DNA of 64,000 nucleotides from assembly GCF_035920345.1 (NCBI RefSeq), contig NZ_CP109149.1, forward strand, positions 5,580,001 to 5,644,000, given 5' to 3'. Below the pieces are notes generated by a model that was not told where the DNA came from, ran no database searches, and saw nothing but the letters and a program-made list of their open reading frames with translations. Source of the DNA: Nocardia vinacea. Lineage in GTDB: Bacteria; Actinomycetota; Actinomycetes; Mycobacteriales; Mycobacteriaceae. Of the stretch, positions 35,614 to 44,658 are shown piece by piece (positions within the stretch are counted from its first letter, which is position 1; each line of letters starts with the position of its first letter). The translations under genes and the position numbers were made by a program.

Positions 35614-36414
35614 ATGCGGCCGCGGGCACTGGTGTTCGACCTTTACGGCGAGTACTTCCGATACACCGGGGGCGCGGCCAGGCTCGGCGCACTCACCGAG
35701 CTGATGGGCGTCTTCGACGTCGAGCCGACCACCGTCCGAGTGGTCATGACACGGCTGCGCAAGGACGGCTGGTTCGATTCCAGCAAATCCGGGCGCGAGG
35801 TGTCGTACCTGCTCAACGACAAGAGTTGGCAGTTGCTCGACGACGGGCGCAGCCGAATCTTCGAACGGCATTTCGACGAGTGGGACCGCACCTGGACGCA
35901 GGCGCTGGTCGACGAATCCGGCGTCGACCGTGACCAGCGCAAGCGGATCGAGAAGGCACTGACCTGGTGGGGGTTCGGCAACTACGGCGGCCCGGCCTGG
36001 TTCTCCCCACATGACCGCGAGAAACAGCTGCGCGAGGCGCTCACCGGCGGCGACGAGCTGCACATCCAGTTCCTGCGCGGCCGCAGCGCCGGCCTGGCAG
36101 GCGACCGGCTGATCGCGCAACGATGCTGGGACCTGGGCGAGCTCGGCGCCGACTACCAGGCGTTCATCGAGGAGTTCCGGCCCCGGCTGGCCCGCTACCG
36201 GCGCGGTCTCGAGGGCGCGGCCGCGCTGATCGAGCACATGCGGCTCATGCAGCACTATCGCCGCTACCCGTTCCGCGATCCGGATCTGCCCGAGACGCTG
36301 CTGCCGGCTGGATGGCGCGGGCGCGCCGCCCACGAGGTGTTCACCGAATGCCACGACATCCTGCGCGCCGCTGCCGAGCCGTTCGTGGCCGCCGCCGGCG
36401 ACGCCGCCACTTAG
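35614..36414 (+). CDS. PaaX family transcriptional regulator
   Basis: A 266-residue regulator of the PaaX type. The N-terminal winged helix is 'ARLGALTELMGVFDVEPTTV' with 'RVVMTRLRKDGWFDSSKSGR'; the middle has 'FSPHDREKQLREAL' and the C-terminal domain 'WDLGELGADYQAFIEEFRPR'. In E. coli PaaX represses phenylacetate genes and is released by phenylacetyl-CoA. Here the adjacent operon makes aryl-CoA esters, so salicylyl-CoA or a related thioester is the likely effector (inference). AGGAGG lies about 8 bases before ATG 35614. Confidence 0.92.
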   Translation: MRPRALVFDLYGEYFRYTGGAARLGALTELMGVFDVEPTTVRVVMTRLRKDGWFDSSKSGREVSYLLNDKSWQLLDDGRSRIFERHFDEWDRTWTQALVDESGVDRDQRKRIEKALTWWGFGNYGGPAWFSPHDREKQLREALTGGDELHIQFLRGRSAGLAGDRLIAQRCWDLGELGADYQAFIEEFRPRLARYRRGLEGAAALIEHMRLMQHYRRYPFRDPDLPETLLPAGWRGRAAHEVFTECHDILRAAAEPFVAAAGDAAT

Positions 36415-36430
36415 ATGTGTAACAGTTTTC

Positions 36431-36460
36431 TTGACGAGAGCTACTTATTTGTCACATACT
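36431..36460 (+). promoter_or_regulatory. Promoter of the salicylate/gentisate operon
   Basis: TTGACG (36431-36436) and CATACT (36455-36460) are separated by 18 bases. TGTCACAT at 36450-36457 overlaps the -10 element and is the reverse complement of the ATGTGACA motif upstream of the paaX-like gene. The operon's first start codon is 53 bases downstream of the -10. Confidence 0.5.
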
Positions 36461-36512
36461 TTCGCCAGGTTCCGCGCGAGACCCGCGCCACAGTCAGACA
36501 AGGGCGACACCG

Positions 36513-38228
36513 ATGTCACTTCCCGATCAGAATCCGCTACCCACGCCGCCGCTGCGTGTCGCGTGCATCGGCGGCGGCCCCGGCGGCCTGTTCACCGCGA
36601 TCGCCCTGGCGCATGCGCTGCCCGGCACCACGATCGACGTCTTCGAGCGCAACAGCGAATCCGATGTGTTCGGTTTCGGGGTGGTGTTCTCCGACGCGAC
36701 CCTGGACAACATCGATGCGGTCGACCCCGTCCTCGGTGCGGCGCTCGACGAGCACGGCCGGCACTGGGATGCGATCACGGTCCACCTCAAAGGTGCGGCG
36801 GTATCCGCAGGCGGCAACGGGATGTCGGCCGTGCACCGCCGCATACTGCTCGAGGCCCTGCGCCGACGCGCGATCGAGCTCGGCGCCCGTTTGCATTTCG
36901 ACACCGCGGCCGGTCCGGACGAGCTCGACGCCCACGGCAGCTACGATTTGATCGTCGCCGCGGACGGCACGAATTCCGCGGTACGGCAGCGCTTCCTGGA
37001 CCATCTCGGCCATTCCGTCGAGGAGGCGTCAGTCAAGTTCATCTGGTTCGGCACCACATTCGAATTCGACGGCCTCACCTTTCTGCACGAGCGGTCCGAG
37101 CACGGCAACTTCGCCGTACACGCCTATCCCATCGGCTCGGGTTTGAGCACCTTCATCGTGGAAACCGACGAAACCACGTGGCGTAGCGCGGGACTCGACG
37201 GATTCGACGCCGCCGCCCCACCCGGTTCCTCGGATCTGGTGACCCAGCGCTATCTCGAGCGGGTCTTCGCTGCGCATATCGACGGTCATCCATTGGTGGC
37301 CAACAACTCTCGCTGGGCCAACTTCCGCACCCGCCGTACCGACCACTGGTACACCCGGGCCGCCCACGGCACCCCGGTCGTGCTGCTCGGCGATGCCGTG
37401 CACACCGCGCACTTCTCGGTGGGCTCGGGCACCAAGATGGCCATGGAGGACGCCGCGGAACTGGCCAGGGCACTCGCCGCGCACCCCGGAGATCTGCAGA
37501 CGGCACTGGCTCGGTTCCAGCACATCCGGCAACCGCAGGTGGCCAAGATCCAGAACTCATCACTGCCGAGCCTGTCGTGGTGGGACCACTTCGGCCGCTA
37601 CTACGACGCATTCGAGCCGTGGCAGTTCGGATTCCACTTCTTCAGCCGCTCGATCTCCGCCGAGAAGATCCGGATGCGCGACAGCGCGTTCGTCGCCGCG
37701 TCCGAGCGAGCCTGGTACACCGAACACGGTGCGGCGCCCCTGGATACACCGCTGCGCATCGGTGCCCACGTCCTGGGCTCGCGGCTGCTGCGGCTCACCG
37801 AGCACTCGAGCAAAGGCTTGCTGATCAGCGACGGCGCGGTCACCGCATGGGCCACGACCGCCGAGGGCGTCCGCGACGACACCGACTCGACACTACCGCT
37901 GGTCACCGCACCGGAGGCCGACAGCATCACCCTCGCACCCGAGGTGTGCGCGGCGCTCGACGAGCTGTGCGCGCGACGGCCGTCCGCCGTCGTCGTGCAC
38001 GCGGGCACCGCCCTGTCGCGCGCACTGGTCTCCGAGTACGTGCGGTTGCTCCAGCACATCCCGACGATCATCGTCGAGCGGCCCTCCGCCATCCGCAGCC
38101 GTCGCGCGGTGGATGAACGCGACTGCGCCGCAACGCTCGTCCTCTCCGGACGGGCCGATGCCGTCGTCTACGAACCCGAGCCACAGAGCGGTGATCGGGT
38201 ACTGATCGAGGCGGCGACGGCGAAATGA
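36513..38228 (+). CDS. sdgC: Salicylyl-CoA 5-hydroxylase-like FAD monooxygenase, short C-terminal domain
   Basis: A 571-residue flavoprotein. The FAD motif 'CIGGGPGGLFTAIALAHALP', 'GFGVVFSDATLDNI', 'WFGTTFEFDGLTFL' and the second motif 'VVLLGDAVHTAHFSVGSGTK' (about 288-307) place it with salicylyl-CoA 5-hydroxylase and 2-aminobenzoyl-CoA monooxygenase. In Streptomyces sp. WA46 SdgC hydroxylates salicylyl-CoA to gentisyl-CoA with NADH. Related bifunctional proteins carry a full Old-Yellow-Enzyme barrel after residue 400; here only about 170 residues follow, with a tail ('IPTIIVERPSAI', 'LVLSGRADAVVYEP') recalling the end of such a barrel. The stop overlaps the next start by 4 bases. Confidence 0.85.
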   Translation: MSLPDQNPLPTPPLRVACIGGGPGGLFTAIALAHALPGTTIDVFERNSESDVFGFGVVFSDATLDNIDAVDPVLGAALDEHGRHWDAITVHLKGAAVSAGGNGMSAVHRRILLEALRRRAIELGARLHFDTAAGPDELDAHGSYDLIVAADGTNSAVRQRFLDHLGHSVEEASVKFIWFGTTFEFDGLTFLHERSEHGNFAVHAYPIGSGLSTFIVETDETTWRSAGLDGFDAAAPPGSSDLVTQRYLERVFAAHIDGHPLVANNSRWANFRTRRTDHWYTRAAHGTPVVLLGDAVHTAHFSVGSGTKMAMEDAAELARALAAHPGDLQTALARFQHIRQPQVAKIQNSSLPSLSWWDHFGRYYDAFEPWQFGFHFFSRSISAEKIRMRDSAFVAASERAWYTEHGAAPLDTPLRIGAHVLGSRLLRLTEHSSKGLLISDGAVTAWATTAEGVRDDTDSTLPLVTAPEADSITLAPEVCAALDELCARRPSAVVVHAGTALSRALVSEYVRLLQHIPTIIVERPSAIRSRRAVDERDCAATLVLSGRADAVVYEPEPQSGDRVLIEAATAK

Positions 38229-40330
38229 CAGTCACCAGCACCGGCACCGTTCACCACACCCCGTTGGACCGGCTCTTCCGCCCCACGTCCATTGCTGTTG
38301 TCGGGGCGTCCACCGCGGTCGGCAAGCTCGGATCGGCCATGCTCGCGGCCGTCCGGCGAGCGGCCACGGACGCACCGGCCGTGTACGCGATCAACCCGAC
38401 CGGCACCGCTCCCGGCTTCCTGCCTTCCATCCGAGCAGCTTCCGAAACTCATGGCCGCCCAATAGATCTCGCGGTGCTCTGCATCCCGGCAGGCGCCACT
38501 CCCGACGCGCTGCGCGAGGCCGCCGAGTGCGGTGTCGGCGGGGCCGTCATCTGCTCCGGCGGCTTCGCCGAGACCGGCGCCGAAGGCACGGCGCTACAGG
38601 AGGAGGTGGCGAAGATCAGCGCCGCCACCGGAATCCGGGTGCTCGGGCCGAATACCTCCGGGTTCTTCCGGCCCGGTGCGACGACGGTGAGCTTCGTACC
38701 CACGGTTCGGCGAATCCGGCCCGGCCCGGTGGCCGTCGTGGCCGCCAGCGGCGGCATGAACCACGCGTTGTCGTTCCTGCTGTCCGAACAGGGCGTCGGC
38801 GTGGGATTCGGTGTGGGCCTGGGCAATTGCGTGGACGTGACGAACATCGACGTCCTGGAATATCTGCGCGCCGATCCTGCGATCACCGCCGTGGCGCTAC
38901 ATATCGAATCGGTCGACGACGGGGCCGCCCTGCTGGCGGCCATACGCGTGGTGACCGCGGCGAAACCGGTGGTCGCCATGGTCATGGGGCGCGGCGACGT
39001 GTCGGCGTTCGCCGAATCCCATACCGGCGCGCTCGCGACTTCATGGCGGACTACCCGGGCACTGCTGACGGAATCCGGTGCGGTCGTGGTGGATTCCGAG
39101 CAGCAGCTAGTGGACGCGCTGGCGGTGCTGAGCCGCACGCGGCTGCCCGCGGCGCCGACCCCGGGCATCGGAGTGGTCACCGCACAGGCCGGGCCGGGCC
39201 TGATGGTGCTGGACAACCTGCTGGCCCATGACATCCGGGTGCCGGCGCTCACCGAGGCGACCCGGGCCGAGCTGGCAAAGCTGTTGCCGCCCATGACATT
39301 CCAGGTGAATCCGGTGGACACCGGCCGACCGGGTGCGACCTTCGACAAGGTACTCGCCGCCACCGCCGCCGATCCTGACATCGACGCGGTAGCGGTCTAC
39401 GCTCTGGCCGAGCCGGATGCGATCGATCTCGCCGACGCGGTCCGGCGGTCCGGGATCCACCGGGACCTGCCCGTCGTCCTCGGCATCGGCGGCCCCGCCG
39501 ACGCGGTCGCCCCGAGTGTGACCGCCGCGGACCATCTCGGCGTGCCGGTACTGCCCGGCCCCACCGCCCTCGCCACCGGGATCCGAGCACTCGTACAGGA
39601 CGCCCGAGTCCGCCACCTGCGGGCGGCGGACGACGACGGCCGAATCACCACGCACCAGGCCGAAGTCGCGCTTCCCGCCGACGAGGCGACCGCCAAGGAA
39701 CTACTCGGCGCACTGGGTATCGCCACCCCGCCGCGACGGGTATGCACCGACCGGGCCGCTGCCCACCGCGCGCTGGCCGAGCTGCCGTCGCCGGTGGCGG
39801 TCAAGATCCTCGACGCCACTGTCGTGCACAAGACCGAGATCGGCGGTGTGCACCTGAACGTTCGCACCACCGGGGACCTCGACACCGCGTTGGACGCCCT
39901 CGATGCCATCGGCAGCCCCGCCTATCTGATCGAAAGCATGGCGGCACCCGGCGTCGACCTGATCCTGGGCGTGCGCCGCGATCCGGTGTTCGGCCCGATC
40001 GCGGTCGCCGGGCTCGGCGGCACAGCCGCCGAGGTGATCGGCGATGTGGCCATCCGCGGGCACAGGTTGACCCACGCCGGAGCCGCGGCCATGCTCGACG
40101 ATCTGCAGTGCGCACCGCTGCTGGACGGCTGGCGCGGCGGACCGGTGCTCGATCGCGACGAATTCGCCCGTATCGCAGTCGGTTTGGTGACGTACCTGGC
40201 CGATCACCCCGAGATCGGCGATATCGAGATCAACCCGCTACGACTCACCCCGACCGGTCTGATCGCCCTCGACGCGGTCGTCGTCGCGGCGCCCGACCGG
40301 CAGAGCCCGCTCGAAGGAGAGCAGCCATGA
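38225..40330 (+). CDS. ADP-forming acyl-CoA synthetase (acetate-CoA ligase family)
   Basis: A 701-residue fusion of the alpha and beta parts of NDP-forming acyl-CoA synthetases. An N-terminal CoA-binding Rossmann domain (about 12-140; 'SIAVVGASTAVGKLG') is followed by succinyl-CoA-ligase-like domains with the phosphohistidine motif 'ESHTGALA' (His266) and a C-terminal ATP-grasp domain (about 475-690; 'KILDATVVHKTEIGGVHLNV'). These enzymes interconvert acyl-CoA plus ADP and Pi with acid, CoA and ATP. It is coupled by 4-base overlaps to genes on both sides, so it belongs to the pathway; it could activate salicylate or recover energy and CoA from gentisyl-CoA. Confidence 0.88.
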   Translation: MTVTSTGTVHHTPLDRLFRPTSIAVVGASTAVGKLGSAMLAAVRRAATDAPAVYAINPTGTAPGFLPSIRAASETHGRPIDLAVLCIPAGATPDALREAAECGVGGAVICSGGFAETGAEGTALQEEVAKISAATGIRVLGPNTSGFFRPGATTVSFVPTVRRIRPGPVAVVAASGGMNHALSFLLSEQGVGVGFGVGLGNCVDVTNIDVLEYLRADPAITAVALHIESVDDGAALLAAIRVVTAAKPVVAMVMGRGDVSAFAESHTGALATSWRTTRALLTESGAVVVDSEQQLVDALAVLSRTRLPAAPTPGIGVVTAQAGPGLMVLDNLLAHDIRVPALTEATRAELAKLLPPMTFQVNPVDTGRPGATFDKVLAATAADPDIDAVAVYALAEPDAIDLADAVRRSGIHRDLPVVLGIGGPADAVAPSVTAADHLGVPVLPGPTALATGIRALVQDARVRHLRAADDDGRITTHQAEVALPADEATAKELLGALGIATPPRRVCTDRAAAHRALAELPSPVAVKILDATVVHKTEIGGVHLNVRTTGDLDTALDALDAIGSPAYLIESMAAPGVDLILGVRRDPVFGPIAVAGLGGTAAEVIGDVAIRGHRLTHAGAAAMLDDLQCAPLLDGWRGGPVLDRDEFARIAVGLVTYLADHPEIGDIEINPLRLTPTGLIALDAVVVAAPDRQSPLEGEQP

Positions 40331-42006
40331 ACACCCGGCACCCTGTATCGATCGAGGGAACCGTGCCCTGGCCCGGCGACGTCGCCGCACGGTACCGCCG
40401 GGCCGGGTACTGGCGGGGCCGCTCGATCGGCTCTTACATCACCGAACAGGTCGGCCGCCGTCCCGACGACGAAGCGATCGTCGACGGCACGGTGCGCCTG
40501 TCCTACCGGCAGCTGTGGGATCGGTCCGCCTCGTGCGCGCAGGCACTGCTCGACTCGCAGATCGCCCCGGGCGACCGCATCGTGCTGCAGCTGCCGAACT
40601 GCTGGGAATTCGTCACACTCACCCTGGCATGCCTGCGCATCGGCGTCGTCCCGGTAATGGCGCTGCCCGCGCACCGGCTGTACGAGCTGACGCACCTGGC
40701 CGCGCTCTCCGGCGCCGTGGCTGTGGTCGTCGCCGACGCCGACCGCGATACCGACCTGCGGCAGAGCGCCCAGCAGATCGCCGCCGCGGTTCCGAGCCTG
40801 CGAACCGTTTTCGTACACGGCCAATTATCCACCGGCCCAACTGAATACGTCCCGGAGCGCAGCCTCGCCGCGGCCATGAAGACGCCCGCGCGGTTCGCCT
40901 CGGCCGAGTACGAACCCACTGGCCCCGATGTGGCCTGTCTATTGTTGTCGGGCGGCACCACCGGTCTGCCCAAGCTGATCGTCCGCACCCATGACGACTA
41001 CGCCTACAACATTCTGTGCTGCAATGAAGTATCCGAATTCAATGAGCGCACAGTCTATTTGGGCACGCTGCCCAGCAGTCACAACTTCCCGCTGGCCTGT
41101 CCCGGCATCCTCGGCGTGCTCTTCGCAGGCGGCCGGGCGGTGATGTTACCGTCCCCCTCCCCCGAGCGGGCCCTGCGCACCATCGACGCCGAGGGTGTCA
41201 CCGTGGCCGCTGTCGTTCCCGCCGTGGCGCAGACCTGGATCGAATACCAGCGCGAGCATCACACGCTGCGCGGCAACAGTTTACGAGCATTGCAGGTGGG
41301 CGGCTCGAGAATGCCGGACGAGCTCGCGGCCCGCGTCGAGCCGACTCTGGGCGCACGACTGCAGCAGGTGTTCGGCATGGCCGAGGGGCTGATCAATATG
41401 ACCCGCCTGGACGACGATCCGGAGATCGTGTTCACCACCCAGGGGCGGCCGGTCAGCGCGGCCGACGAGATCATGATCGTCGACGAGAACGGTGCGCCCG
41501 TGCCGGACGGCACTCCGGGCGCCCTGCTGACCCGAGGCCCCTATACCCCGCGCGGCTATTTCCGAGCTCCCGAGCACAATTCGCGCGCTTTCACTCCGGA
41601 TGGCTGGTACGCCAGCGGCGATGTCGTCATCCGCCGACCCGACGGCAACCTCGTGGTCGCCGGGCGGGACAAGGACATGATCAACCGCGGCGGCGAGAAG
41701 ATCTCCGCCGAAGAGATCGAGAATTTCGCCTACCAGCTCAACGGCGTGGAAATGGCCGCCGCCGTCGCCATGCCCGACCCCCGGCTCGGCGAGCGACTGT
41801 GCCTGTATCTCACTCTGGCACAGGGTCATTCGGTCGAACTGTCCGATGTCGTCGCCCTGATGAACAGCGCCGGCGTTGCCCGGTTCAAACTTCCCGAACG
41901 ACTCGTCCTCATCCACCGGATGCCCGTCACCAAGGTAGGCAAGATCGACAAGAAGGCGCTGCGCGCGGACATCCTCGAACGCCTCACCCAGGAGAGCACC
42001 CGATGA
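40327..42006 (+). CDS. sdgA: Salicylate/2,3-dihydroxybenzoate-type aryl-AMP (CoA) ligase
   Basis: A 559-residue member of the ANL superfamily, close to EntE/DhbE aryl acid AMP ligases. Core motifs are 'LLLSGGTTGLPKLIVRTHDD' (about 205-224), 'QVFGMAEGLINMTRLDDDPE', 'PDGWYASGDVVIRRPDG' and 'GRDKDMINRGGEKISAEEIE', with the catalytic Lys in 'KVGKIDKKAL' near residue 540. In Streptomyces sp. WA46 the AMP-ligase-like SdgA acts as a salicylyl-CoA ligase. No carrier-protein or siderophore gene is present, which argues for catabolism here. Overlaps of 4 bases with both neighbours show tight coupling. Confidence 0.88.
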   Translation: MNTRHPVSIEGTVPWPGDVAARYRRAGYWRGRSIGSYITEQVGRRPDDEAIVDGTVRLSYRQLWDRSASCAQALLDSQIAPGDRIVLQLPNCWEFVTLTLACLRIGVVPVMALPAHRLYELTHLAALSGAVAVVVADADRDTDLRQSAQQIAAAVPSLRTVFVHGQLSTGPTEYVPERSLAAAMKTPARFASAEYEPTGPDVACLLLSGGTTGLPKLIVRTHDDYAYNILCCNEVSEFNERTVYLGTLPSSHNFPLACPGILGVLFAGGRAVMLPSPSPERALRTIDAEGVTVAAVVPAVAQTWIEYQREHHTLRGNSLRALQVGGSRMPDELAARVEPTLGARLQQVFGMAEGLINMTRLDDDPEIVFTTQGRPVSAADEIMIVDENGAPVPDGTPGALLTRGPYTPRGYFRAPEHNSRAFTPDGWYASGDVVIRRPDGNLVVAGRDKDMINRGGEKISAEEIENFAYQLNGVEMAAAVAMPDPRLGERLCLYLTLAQGHSVELSDVVALMNSAGVARFKLPERLVLIHRMPVTKVGKIDKKALRADILERLTQESTR

Positions 42007-43076
42007 CCACAGACAACAACCGCGGCGACGAGCCGCTCGACGAGCTCTACCGAGACTTCGAAACCGCGCACCTGAACCCGTTGTGGACCCAGCTCGGCGA
42101 CCTCATGCCGATGACACCCACCTCGAAAGCCGTTCCCTTCGTGTGGAAATGGTCGACCCTGTATCCCCTCGCGCAGCGCGCGGGCGACCTGGTACCCGTC
42201 GGCCGAGGCGGCGAGCGGCGCGCCATCGCGCTCGCGAATCCGGGACTCGGTGGTGTACCCCACGTGACGCCGACTCTGTGGGCGGCCATCCAGTACCTCG
42301 GCCCGAAGGAGACCGCGCCCGAACACCGGCACAGCCAGAACGCTTTTCGCTTCGTCGTCGAGGGCGAGGGCGTGTGGACGGTGGTCGACGGCGACCCGGT
42401 CGCCATGCGCCGGGGTGATCTGCTGCTCACGCCGGGATGGCATTTCCACGGCCACCACAACGAAACCGACCAGCCGATGGCGTGGATCGACGGCCTGGAC
42501 ATACCGTTCGTCCACTACACCGACACCGGGTTCTTCGAATTCGGATCCGACGGTGTCACCGATGATGCCACCCCGAGCGTGTCGCGCTCGGAACGACTGT
42601 GGGTGCATCCTGGTCTGCGACCCCTGGTCGGCCTCGGCGCCAGAACCAGTTCGCCGATCGCTGCCTACCGCTGGGAACACACCGACGCCGCTTTGCGCGA
42701 ACAGCTCGCCCTCGAGGATGAGGGATACGCGGCCACGACCGAACCCGGGCATGCCGCCGTCCGCTACACGAATCCCACCACCGGCGGCGATGTCATGCCG
42801 ACCATCCGTGCCGAATTCCACCGGCTGCGGCCCGGGGCGCACACTCGCCGACGCCGCGATGTCGGCTCGGCGGTCTACCAGGTATTCGACGGTTCGGGCC
42901 GATTCCACCTGGGCGAGAACACAACCGAGGTCGGCAAGGGCGATTTGATCGTCGTCCCGTCCTGGACCGAATGGTCGATCTCCACCGACACCGAATTCGA
43001 CCTTTTCATGTTCTCCGACGCACCGATCATCGAACGCCTCCACTTCAACCGCACGCACATCAGCGAAGGAGCTTGA
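42003..43076 (+). CDS. sdgD: Gentisate 1,2-dioxygenase
   Basis: A 357-residue bicupin that cleaves gentisate between C1 and C2 to maleylpyruvate using Fe(II). The N-terminal cupin holds the iron ligands in 'ETAPEHRHSQNAFRFVVEG' (two His) and 'LTPGWHFHGHHNE'; the second cupin is 'LRPGAHTRRRRDVGSAVYQV'. Length and 'MDGLDIP'-like segment (here 'WIDGLDIPFVHYTDTGFFE') are typical for bacterial gentisate dioxygenases. ATG 42003 overlaps the ligase stop. The next gene follows after 6 bases. Confidence 0.92.
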   Translation: MTTDNNRGDEPLDELYRDFETAHLNPLWTQLGDLMPMTPTSKAVPFVWKWSTLYPLAQRAGDLVPVGRGGERRAIALANPGLGGVPHVTPTLWAAIQYLGPKETAPEHRHSQNAFRFVVEGEGVWTVVDGDPVAMRRGDLLLTPGWHFHGHHNETDQPMAWIDGLDIPFVHYTDTGFFEFGSDGVTDDATPSVSRSERLWVHPGLRPLVGLGARTSSPIAAYRWEHTDAALREQLALEDEGYAATTEPGHAAVRYTNPTTGGDVMPTIRAEFHRLRPGAHTRRRRDVGSAVYQVFDGSGRFHLGENTTEVGKGDLIVVPSWTEWSISTDTEFDLFMFSDAPIIERLHFNRTHISEGA

Positions 43077-43082
43077 TCCGCG

Positions 43083-43904
43083 ATGAAACTCGCCACCCTG
43101 CGCCTGGACGGCGGCACCGCGGCCGTGCGGGTCGACGACGACCGCACTGCCACCGTGATCGAAGGCTATCCCGACCTGTCGGCCCTGCTGACGGAGGCAG
43201 ACTGGAAAGTGCTGGCAGACAAGGCATCCGGCCGCGACGTCGACCTCACCGACGCCGATTACGCGCCAGTCGTCCCGAACCCCGGCAAGATCATCTGCGT
43301 CGGTCTCAACTACGCCACCCACATCAAGGAGATGGGACGGGAACTGCCGCAGTACCCCACACTGTTCTCCAAATTCAAGGAGGCACTGACCGGACCGTAC
43401 GACGACGTGATCGTCCCGCGCTACGCCGCATCCCAGCTCGACTGGGAGGCGGAATTGGCCGTGATCGTCGGCAAACGCGCCTATCGGGTTTCCGAGGCGG
43501 ACGCCGACGCCCACATCGCCGGCTATTCGGTGATCAACGACTACACCATGCGCGACTACCAGTACCGCACACTGCAATGGGATCAGGGCAAAACCTTCGA
43601 CAGCACAAGCGGTTTCGGCCCGTTCCTGGTCACCGACTATGTACTGGGCACCCGCATCGAGACCCGTCTCGACGGTGCGGCCATGCAGAGCGCCACCACC
43701 GACGACCTGGTTTTCACTCCGGCCGAGCTCATCGACTACATCTCCCACATCGTGACCCTGCAGCCCGGTGACGTCATCATCACCGGCACCACCGGCGGCG
43801 TCGGCCACGCCCGCACACCCGCCCGCTACATCCAGGACGGGGAGACGGTCGAGGTGACCATCGACGGACTCGGCACCGTGCGCAACAAGACCATCATCGA
43901 ATAG
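43083..43904 (+). CDS. Fumarylacetoacetate hydrolase family protein, probable fumarylpyruvate hydrolase
   Basis: A 273-residue FAH-fold hydrolase. The fold starts at 'ICVGLNYATHIKEMGRELPQ'; metal ligands come from 'DWEAELAVIVGK' (ExE) and the Asp of 'VINDYTMRDYQYR'; the end has 'GDVIITGTTGGVGHARTPA'. In gentisate pathways this family hydrolyses fumarylpyruvate to fumarate and pyruvate, and both flanking genes are gentisate enzymes, so the function is well supported by context. The N-terminal 65 residues form the usual small FAH_N region. Confidence 0.9.
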   Translation: MKLATLRLDGGTAAVRVDDDRTATVIEGYPDLSALLTEADWKVLADKASGRDVDLTDADYAPVVPNPGKIICVGLNYATHIKEMGRELPQYPTLFSKFKEALTGPYDDVIVPRYAASQLDWEAELAVIVGKRAYRVSEADADAHIAGYSVINDYTMRDYQYRTLQWDQGKTFDSTSGFGPFLVTDYVLGTRIETRLDGAAMQSATTDDLVFTPAELIDYISHIVTLQPGDVIITGTTGGVGHARTPARYIQDGETVEVTIDGLGTVRNKTIIE

Positions 43905-43914
43905 GAAAGCCACA

Positions 43915-44634
43915 GTGGAATTCCACGAGCTCGACCTCCCCGAGCGGCTACTCCTCGCCCGCCGGGGCACCGCGTACTTCGCTCAGCGCATCGCCGAACT
44001 GTCCGACACCGACTTCGACAGCGGCACGCTGTTGGCGGCCTGGACCCGCAGACATCTGATCGCCCACGTCGGTTACAACGCCGCCGCGCTGTGCCGCCTG
44101 CTCGACTGGGCCGCGACCGGAATCGAGACACCCATGTACGCGTCGGCCGGACAGCGCGCCGGGGAGATCGACGAGGGAGCCACCCTCAGCCCCGCCGCGC
44201 TGCGAAACCTGTTCCACCACACCGCCGCCCGCCTGGACGAGAAATGGCGGCACCTGCCGGAATCGGCATGGACGGCCGAGGTCCGAACCGCCCAGGGCCG
44301 AGTGGTCCCGGCCGCGGAAACCGTTTGGATGCGGGTCCGCGAGGTCTGGATCCACGCCGTCGACCTTGCCGACGACGGCAGGTTCGGCGACTTCCCCACC
44401 GTCGTACTCGACTCACTGCTCACCGACATCGTCGGCATGTGGCGCAGAAAAGGACTCGGCACCGGACTGGTCCTGACGGTCGACGACCGCGCACCCATTG
44501 CCGTCCAAGAGAATTCGCCCACCACAACGCGGGTGTCCGGCCCCCTCGCCGCAGTTGCGCGCTGGGCGGCCGGTCGCGGCGCGATCGGTCTCGAAACCCA
44601 CGGCGATACCGTCCAGCCACCAGCGTGGCTGTAA
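43915..44634 (+). CDS. Mycothiol-dependent maleylpyruvate isomerase
   Basis: A 239-residue DinB-fold protein starting at GTG 43915. The metal-binding His residues lie in 'RRHLIAHVGYNAAAL' (about 45-59) and 'REVWIHAVDLADDG' (about 142-155), as in the mycothiol-dependent isomerase of Corynebacterium. The C-terminal MDMPI-type domain ends with 'RVSGPLAAVARWAAGRGAIG'. It converts maleylpyruvate to fumarylpyruvate with mycothiol as cofactor, the actinobacterial alternative to glutathione-dependent isomerases. Last gene of the operon; it converges on a LuxR regulator 24 bases away. Confidence 0.9.
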   Translation: MEFHELDLPERLLLARRGTAYFAQRIAELSDTDFDSGTLLAAWTRRHLIAHVGYNAAALCRLLDWAATGIETPMYASAGQRAGEIDEGATLSPAALRNLFHHTAARLDEKWRHLPESAWTAEVRTAQGRVVPAAETVWMRVREVWIHAVDLADDGRFGDFPTVVLDSLLTDIVGMWRRKGLGTGLVLTVDDRAPIAVQENSPTTTRVSGPLAAVARWAAGRGAIGLETHGDTVQPPAWL

Positions 44635-44658
44635 CCGACAATTCTCGCGGGCGTCCGG

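Noticed and set aside
40327..42006. Siderophore (2,3-dihydroxybenzoate) role for the DhbE-like ligase
   Set aside because: No isochorismatase, carrier protein, NRPS or iron-regulated genes are nearby, while ring-cleavage genes are directly coupled to it.
41826..43970. 714-codon minus-strand frame across the gentisate operon
   Set aside because: Shadow of the dioxygenase and FAH genes, which have clear catalytic motifs.
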